From NCBI RefSeq assembly GCF_000003605.2, contig NW_003128369.1:234713-246797 (forward strand): DNA of 12,085 nucleotides. The letters run 5' to 3'. A program made the translations under genes and the position numbers. Every line of letters begins with the position of its first letter. The stretch's first letter is position 1. The stretch is from Saccoglossus kowalevskii. Its lineage: Eukaryota > Hemichordata > Enteropneusta > Harrimaniidae. A model generated the notes under the pieces. The model was not told the origin of the DNA. It searched no databases and saw nothing but the letters and a program-made list of their open reading frames with translations. This document shows positions 7,699 to 12,085 of this stretch, piece after piece.

Positions 7699-9072
7699 GT
7701 GAATGAATAAAACAGCTGGGGTATGGTAGTTGGTAAAATATGATACTCCACAAAAAAGATGTACAGAATTGAAGACACTGAGGGCAGTGTTGATAATAAA
7801 AACGAAGGAACTAGTAGAAACAAAAGAATTGTCATATTCTCGTGAATATTGATACCATATGGTTTTGCAGTTCTTAGTTCCCTAATCCAATATGTTTCAT
7901 ATTTGCTATAGTGTGGTTAGGTTGGTTATAGTGTAAAGGTACTGTGTGGTCACCATGTTTGTGTTTTGTCTTGAACCTATGATTGTCCAACGTACTCTAT
8001 GCCACACCTGGGAACAGAACATGTGATTAAATATATAACATTCTTAGAGTTACATGTCAGGCTATTGTTGATTTTGTATTGTTTTTTGGTAACAGAGCTA
8101 TGAAAAGTATCCTTCTCATTAGCATGTGTACATATCTTACAGCGAGTAAGTAGACTTGCATGCTGAAAATCCGCCATTAGATATTTGTATGGTAGGCTGG
8201 AATTTAGCGCGAATGATTATATCACAAATATTCCTGTTGCGTCTAAATGCTACTATAGGTGGTCTTGAAAAGATAGTTTTGCAATGTGTAGACTGGTGCA
8301 GGGTGGGTATAATTTTCTGTGAAATTGTTTGTACCTTAGGGAGTCCTCTGTAAGGGATGGCTAATGGTGCTACAGCATGATTGGTGCGAATGTGCTTCTG
8401 CAAAAGTATATTGCGGTTTTTTAGTTTGGCCCTTTCAATGAACTGTTCAACACTTGATTTCTTGTATTTTCTATTGGTGAGGTAATTACAGAGTTATTGC
8501 GAGCTTCTATTAAAGAGGCATATGTAGAGCAAATACGGCGTACACGTACTGCTTGACTGTATGGAATAGATTTGAAACAGTGTTTGGGGTGGTCAGATGA
8601 AGCTAGTAGGTACTGATGGCTGTCGGTGGGTTTGGAGTAGAGGTCTGTGGTGAGTTGACTATTTATTGATAATGACTTTAGTATCCAGGAAAGGAACTGA
8701 TACTGCTGATGTTTCAAATGTAAATTTAATGGACGGATGTATGGAATTCATGTGTTCTTTAAAGTGATCGAGCTCATAAGTACTGTAAGGCCAGAGAAAG
8801 AAGCAATCGTCAATAAAACGGTACCAAATGTTGGGTTTAATAGGGATGGTATTAAGTATACTGTCTTCAATACTAGCCATGAAGATATTTGCGTAGCTTG
8901 GAGCCATACGAGTGCCCATTGCTGTGCCCAGTATGTTGTTATTTAGTACAAATCTGATGACGCCACAGATTACTTGATATGGTGGTTGTTTGTTGGTTTT
9001 GGTTTCCAATGCTTGAAAGCAAGTTTTAATACCATCTCCATGTGGAACACTGCCGATGGGCATTTCAAACAA
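7695..9072 (-). pseudogene. Penelope-like RT plus GIY-YIG endonuclease, frameshifted
   Basis: Ancestral role: reverse transcriptase and endonuclease for retroelement copying. In order on the minus strand, 9072-8659 carries RT motifs GTAMGTRMAPSYANIFM and YRFIDD (the catalytic Asp pair lies at 8811-8806), then FLDTKV. A shift near 8660 leads to LTTDLYSKPTDSHQYLL and PYSQAVRVRRICS. A shift near 8485 leads to SSVEQFIERA, GLPKVQTI and PPIVAFRRNRN. A shift near 8160 leads to the Cys-rich linker RCKICTHA and then NVIYLITC...EYVG, the GIY-YIG start. A last shift with a short deletion gives HRFKTKHKHGDHTVPLHYNQ, and another gives WIRELRTAKPYGIN, the usual end of the domain. That frame then runs on as a hydrophobic tail to a TGA at 7697-7695. 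The catalytic FIDD is intact, but the protein cannot be made in one piece. Confidence 0.85.
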
Positions 9073-10250
9073 TCAAAATTATTATCGAAAGGCGAAAAAA
9101 GTGCCTTTGGTACATTGCACATACTATACTCGCCTTGTAAGGTTACAGCAGTAAAGCCTGTCTACCAGAAATAGTGTATTGTTGAAGAAAGCAGGCTCCC
9201 TAAAAGAACCAAATATCTTAAATGCACAAACATATGTGCAAAAATAGGGAGCAACCATAATGTAAAAGCAATGAGAATCACCCCAACCCACAAATCTAAA
9301 CTACAAAATGAAAGTAAATCTTTTGATAACGATAAGGAAATTACAGATGTTATTTTTTCGACTGATTCACTCCCCCGGTGAGAACGTAGTAAATGTAATA
9401 TTTACCTATTCAAACAGTACTGATGCAGTTTACATGCGTTGTCATATATGATTATTTTTGGAGCCTAATGAAAACGCTGTTTGAATATTTTTAATGGATA
9501 TGAAGGCGATTCATGATGTTTCATGACTTGAAATCCAATACATCTTGTGCTTGCAGTACACTGTAAAAACTCCAGGTGATAGAGATGAGTGTCCCTTGGA
9601 AAATTTATTATAGGTATCAGAGGCTCTACAGGCTTGTGATTCACTTTTATGGTTCATTGAATAGTTACCATCACTGGAAAAAAAAACAGGTTATTGAAAA
9701 TGACACAATGACTATTGATTAATGTTCACATACCAGTGATTTACTAATGCACATAGCATGATGCTACTTACCCACGTAACTTTGGGAAAAACTCCAGTTC
9801 ATTTTATGGCTGCTGGTACTAGTTGTCTGTGGAATCTTAAAGATGACGTTTGCATTTTTTAGTAATGCAAGTAAGAGCTGTCTGACATTCTTATTTTAAC
9901 TAGAGATTACCCATGTGCTCTGCTTCATTTACTAATGTTTCTATCATAAACGCTATTATGCAAATATGTTTTAATGTATAATATCTGTGAACATATTCCC
10001 CTACCACAGTATATGTACAAAACAGTTTTGCTTAATATGTGTGTAGCTCGCTGACTTGACAGTAAATGACCTTTTTTGTTCATAATTTTATGATGCTTTA
10101 GTGTTCTAAGTGAAAACCATGTTATAGAGCTGCAGAATCATGGCTATTTGTGGATGTGTACATCTACATTTACCAGTTTATTCCAGAATGTTTGAAATTC
10201 ACCTATTGAGCAGGTTAATAGTTGTATAATTGTAGTAATTTTCATTTCAG
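9073..10250. other. unassigned stretch
   Basis: No gene or known element could be supported. One plus-strand segment, 9175-9377, is open for 68 codons, Lys/Asn/Thr-rich (for example ITPTHKSKLQNESKSFDNDK), and ends at a good donor-like CG|GTGAGA. Joining it in frame to the acceptor near 9556 or to 10251 meets early stops, so it is not called a gene. The rest is AT-rich with short, broken frames. Confidence 0.35.
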
Positions 10251-10354
10251 CCATGGATGATGTCTGATTTTATTTTCAATTTGGTGACAAGAGAAAAAAA
10301 TAACAGTATGATTCAATATGAACATCTAAAGAAAGAACGACACATTGCTTGGAG
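10251..10354 (+). CDS. candidate internal exon, unknown protein
   Basis: The segment lies between a T-rich acceptor (TTTCATTTCAG) and a donor (TGGAG|GTATGC). It is open from phase 0 to phase 2 over 104 bases and encodes a charged, helical sequence including NSMIQYEHLKKERHIAWR. Composition and borders are exon-like, but no partner exon in the window joins in frame and no family is recognised. The frame continues past the donor to about 10505, so a plain ORF is also possible. Confidence 0.25.
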
Positions 10355-10418
10355 GTATGCATATAGATGTAGGGGCCATTCCATTTTTAGGAATGTAAAT
10401 TACAAAGCCCCCCTCACA

Positions 10419-10438
10419 TTCCCTGATTTTTCCCTGAT
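10419..10438. repeat. short direct repeat TTCCCTGAT
   Basis: TTCCCTGAT and TTTCCCTGAT follow each other within about 20 bases, next to a C-rich run and ACCCCAG. Such CCCTGA repeats turn up in interspersed repeats of various animals, from memory only. The extent of any larger repeat could not be defined. Confidence 0.25.
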
Positions 10439-10583
10439 AAAAACCCCAGATGATTATTTCAACTCGTTCAACATACATGTTTTTGTATATGTTGTTGCAG
10501 TGTAAAAGTAATTACTACTATTAACACGGTCATGTAATGGCCACCCTTCTCCCCTTACATCTATCTTTTCCGCGCTTTATGCA

Positions 10584-10838
10584 GACAGAGGTTGAGTCGA
10601 GGTAATCCAAGTAAAATGTCAATCAATCACAGCATTACCCTACGATGAACTTATGGCACCTATTTCAACACTGGTTACAAATGTACATTTGCATGAAGAT
10701 CTACATGCAACAGAGGGTTAATCAGCAAAACTGTACTTAATACAATGATACCAAAAAAACTGAAGTCTGTTGTTATTTACAACTATCTTTAGTAAAGTTG
10801 GAATCGAGAAAAATGAGGATATCGAATCAACCTCTGTC
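10584..10838. repeat. inverted repeat, 17-bp arms about 220 bp apart
   Basis: GACAGAGGTTGAGTCGA at 10584-10600 is matched in reverse complement at 10822-10838 with one mismatch. The 221-base interior has no coding frame and holds a second small inverted repeat, TTGCATG/CATGCAA, at 10689-10710. The layout fits a MITE-like element or its sub-terminal repeats. No target-site duplication was seen directly outside the arms. Confidence 0.4.
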
Positions 10839-11186
10839 ACAGTGTAAGGCATGCTTATCGCTAATAAAAGGGCATCCACACAACTCATACTGGACAGGGG
10901 GTTCTTTCACTGCTAGTATGGGGTAGGCAAGACAATAGTACTGGAAATAAAATACACATACACCAAAATATCGAGTTAAAGCTCCTGGCTTCAAAATCTC
11001 TCAAAATAATTACAAGAAATAAAGCACAGAACACTACAATGAATAAAGTCACTAAAATAGGGGGTTGCTTAGGGAAGTGTGCATTGGTGATAACTTTCAA
11101 GATGTAATAATGGACGACAGTCAATGGCTTCTGCAGGTTGTTCAGCTTCTGCAGCTCTGCCTTTTGTTCAGACAGGTATAGTGTAC

Positions 11187-11342
11187 CTTGAATAGGCATA
11201 ATTGCAGGAGCCCAGATGTGATCTCAAAGTCAGCAACAGGGAGTTCTGAAAGAGCGACTGTGTCATAGACCATTCTCTGTGCCACCACTGATTCTGTCTT
11301 AAGATTGGGTGCAAAGAGGTCGCTGTTGATGGGAAAATCTTT
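11187..11342 (-). pseudogene. coding-like remnant of an unknown protein
   Basis: Minus-strand segment open for 52 codons with clearly protein-like composition, including NLKTESVVAQRMVYDTVALS and ELPVADFEI. It lies after a possible acceptor (CAGTAG) and before a possible donor AAG|GTACAC at 11186. Upstream on the same strand, 11437-11393 reads VGLPLKPELKEF and ends at a consensus donor, TTTTG|GTAAGT. Downstream in another frame is LSEQKAELQKLNNLQKPL (about 11175-11119), which runs on into two hydrophobic stretches down to 10885. The three pieces look like parts of one broken gene, but the phases do not join cleanly: phase 2 plus either acceptor gives a stop or the wrong frame. The 50-base gap would be a very short intron. 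No family was recognised. Confidence 0.4.
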
Positions 11343-11439
11343 CTACTGCAGCTTGATCATGTGACAAGGTCAGGGGTTGGTGGATTACTTACCAAAACTC
11401 TTTCAGTTCTGGTTTCAGCGGCAGGCCAACAACAAGGAG

Positions 11440-12043
11440 TAAAGATACTGGTCTATAGCTGTTTATACTATTGTGATGACCTACTTTGAAAATTGGCACA
11501 ATGTTTGCACACTTCCATTGACTTGGAACTTTGCCACTAATTATCGATAAATTTAGCAATAAAAACAAAGAATATGAATTCATCTGCACAATGATTTAAA
11601 ACCTGGGTACTTCTTCAGTGATTCAAAAATATCATTTCGTGAAAAACAGACAGATGGCAGATGAAGAGTTATTTATAAAATCATTCAGGATAATTACTGT
11701 CACATACATTAGTATAAGAATACACACTATTAAAATATTTCTTAAATAATTCTGCTTTGTCTGTATTGTTGGAAAGTCGATCAGTTGGAGGAAGGTTAGA
11801 CGTCTTCCTCTGTACACATGACCATAAACGTTTGGGGTTAACCTTAATGTTATCAGCTAAATTATTTAAATAACATTCAAATTTAAGTTTTAGGACTAGT
11901 TTGAATTTTCGTCTAGCATTCCTAAAATTCATCATACCCTTACGAAAATACAAGGCTTCTGGCAAGGATGCCACAACTTTGTGGTGTGTGTACCACAAGT
12001 GATTTGCCGCACGTTTGCGGCATATGCATATTTTCGCATGCAA
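11440..12043 (-). pseudogene. LINE (non-LTR retrotransposon) ORF2 fragment
   Basis: This is the linker and start of a reverse transcriptase of a jockey/CR1-type non-LTR retrotransposon. From 12043 down it has FRNARRKFKLVLKLKFECYL, then LADNIKVNPKRLWSCV and ELFKKYFNSVYS, in one frame to 11681. After a disrupted stretch, another frame (11589-11440) reads LSIISGKVPSQWKCANIVPI and then NSYRPVSLL, the first RT motifs. The match stops right after RPVSLL: the catalytic palm with the FADD-type motif is absent and unrelated sequence follows. Losing the 3' half is unusual for a LINE copy and suggests deletion or recombination. The frame is open upstream to the window edge, but no endonuclease domain is visible. 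Confidence 0.75.
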
Positions 12044-12085
12044 ATTAGCACTTGTGGCAACTAATGTGGAAAGGTTGCCACAAAG
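11964..12085. repeat. nested inverted repeats, possible foldback or tandem unit
   Basis: CCACAA-CT-TTGTGG lies at 11971-11984 and TTGTGGT...ACCACAA at 11979-11998. A larger pair sits at 11993-12007 and 12040-12057 (CCACAAGTG-ATTTGC against its complement, with a three-base bulge). Inside it is a perfect hairpin, TGCCGCA-CGTT-TGCGGCA (12005-12022), and the palindrome GCATATGC (12020-12027). CTTTGTGG at 11977 and CCACAAAG at 12078-12085 form an outer pair. AAGG(A/T)TGCCACAA occurs at 11964 and again at 12071, 107 bases on. This is either a short foldback/MITE insertion or the start of a tandem array cut by the window edge. Confidence 0.6.

Larger units (their letters stand above)
7560..9072 (-). 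mobile_element. 5'-truncated Penelope-like retroelement, dead
   Basis: A minus-strand retroelement of the Penelope-like class, defined by a reverse transcriptase followed by a GIY-YIG endonuclease. Homology starts abruptly inside the RT near 9050 (VPHGDGIK), so the N-terminus and first RT motifs are missing; such 5' truncation is usual for copies made by target-primed reverse transcription. The 3' boundary is set roughly where the poly(A) region of the upstream gene ends, and neither terminal repeats nor a target-site duplication were identified. The coding part is broken by about five frameshifts. Confidence 0.85.

Noticed and set aside
7560-9072. Retrovirus or LTR retrotransposon
   Set aside because: No protease, integrase, LTRs or primer-binding site. 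RT followed by GIY-YIG identifies a Penelope-like element.
8156-9174. Plus-strand readings across the Penelope-like element (8156, 8737, 8974)
   Set aside because: They are antisense shadows of the minus-strand reverse transcriptase.
9175-10354. Splicing of 9175-9377 to an exon at about 9556 or at 10251
   Set aside because: Every phase meets a stop codon within a few codons of the junction.
10885-11199. 104-codon minus-strand membrane protein
   Set aside because: It has two hydrophobic stretches, but only its first third looks coding. The hydrophobic part lies in T-rich DNA where such readings arise by chance, so it is kept only as context for the remnant at 11187-11342.
1-12085. CRISPR array, bacterial operon or defence system
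   Set aside because: No regularly spaced repeats or prokaryotic gene organisation; introns and animal transposable elements show this is eukaryotic DNA.

Overview
The window reads as AT-rich nuclear DNA of a non-vertebrate animal. The evidence is short introns with canonical GT...AG borders and polypyrimidine tracts, an AATAAA poly(A) signal, and wrecks of three kinds of animal transposable element. No operons, rRNA, tRNA or CRISPR array were found. The phylum cannot be fixed from the sequence. No intact long gene is present; nearly every recognisable coding stretch is broken by frameshifts, deletions or stop codons.

Layout from left to right. At 693-2033 (+) lies a decayed DDE-type transposase of a family common in animal genomes, provisionally Kolobok-like, in pieces over all three plus frames. 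At 2651-2929 (-) a short coiled-coil reading frame, opened by ATG and cut by one internal TAG, resembles the first ORF of a LINE. The stretch 2930-5992 is mostly unassigned; a 39-codon, coding-like minus-strand segment at 3383-3502 is the only part that stands out. At 5993-7503 (+) is the best candidate for a host gene: three exons joined in frame across two introns, with a WWP motif like that of the NRF-1/Ewg DNA-binding domain, a tail of degenerate 12-residue repeats, a basic C-terminus and a poly(A) signal at 7531. It carries several in-frame stops and is probably a decaying copy.

Directly after that poly(A) signal, on the minus strand (about 7560-9060), is a 5'-truncated Penelope-like retroelement. 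It keeps the RT motifs GTxMG...YANIFM and FIDD, a Cys-rich linker, a GIY-YIG remnant and a hammerhead-like 3' motif. The stretch 9073-10883 is largely unassigned, with two exon-like segments and a long-spaced inverted repeat. At the right end, minus-strand coding-like fragments of an unknown protein (about 11040-11437) abut a LINE fragment (11440-12043) that stops abruptly inside its reverse transcriptase. The last 120 bases hold a dense cluster of nested inverted repeats.

The elements are independent insertions and share no pathway. The notable point is the amount of hidden ancestral coding signal, including segments too short or too broken to appear as long ORFs.
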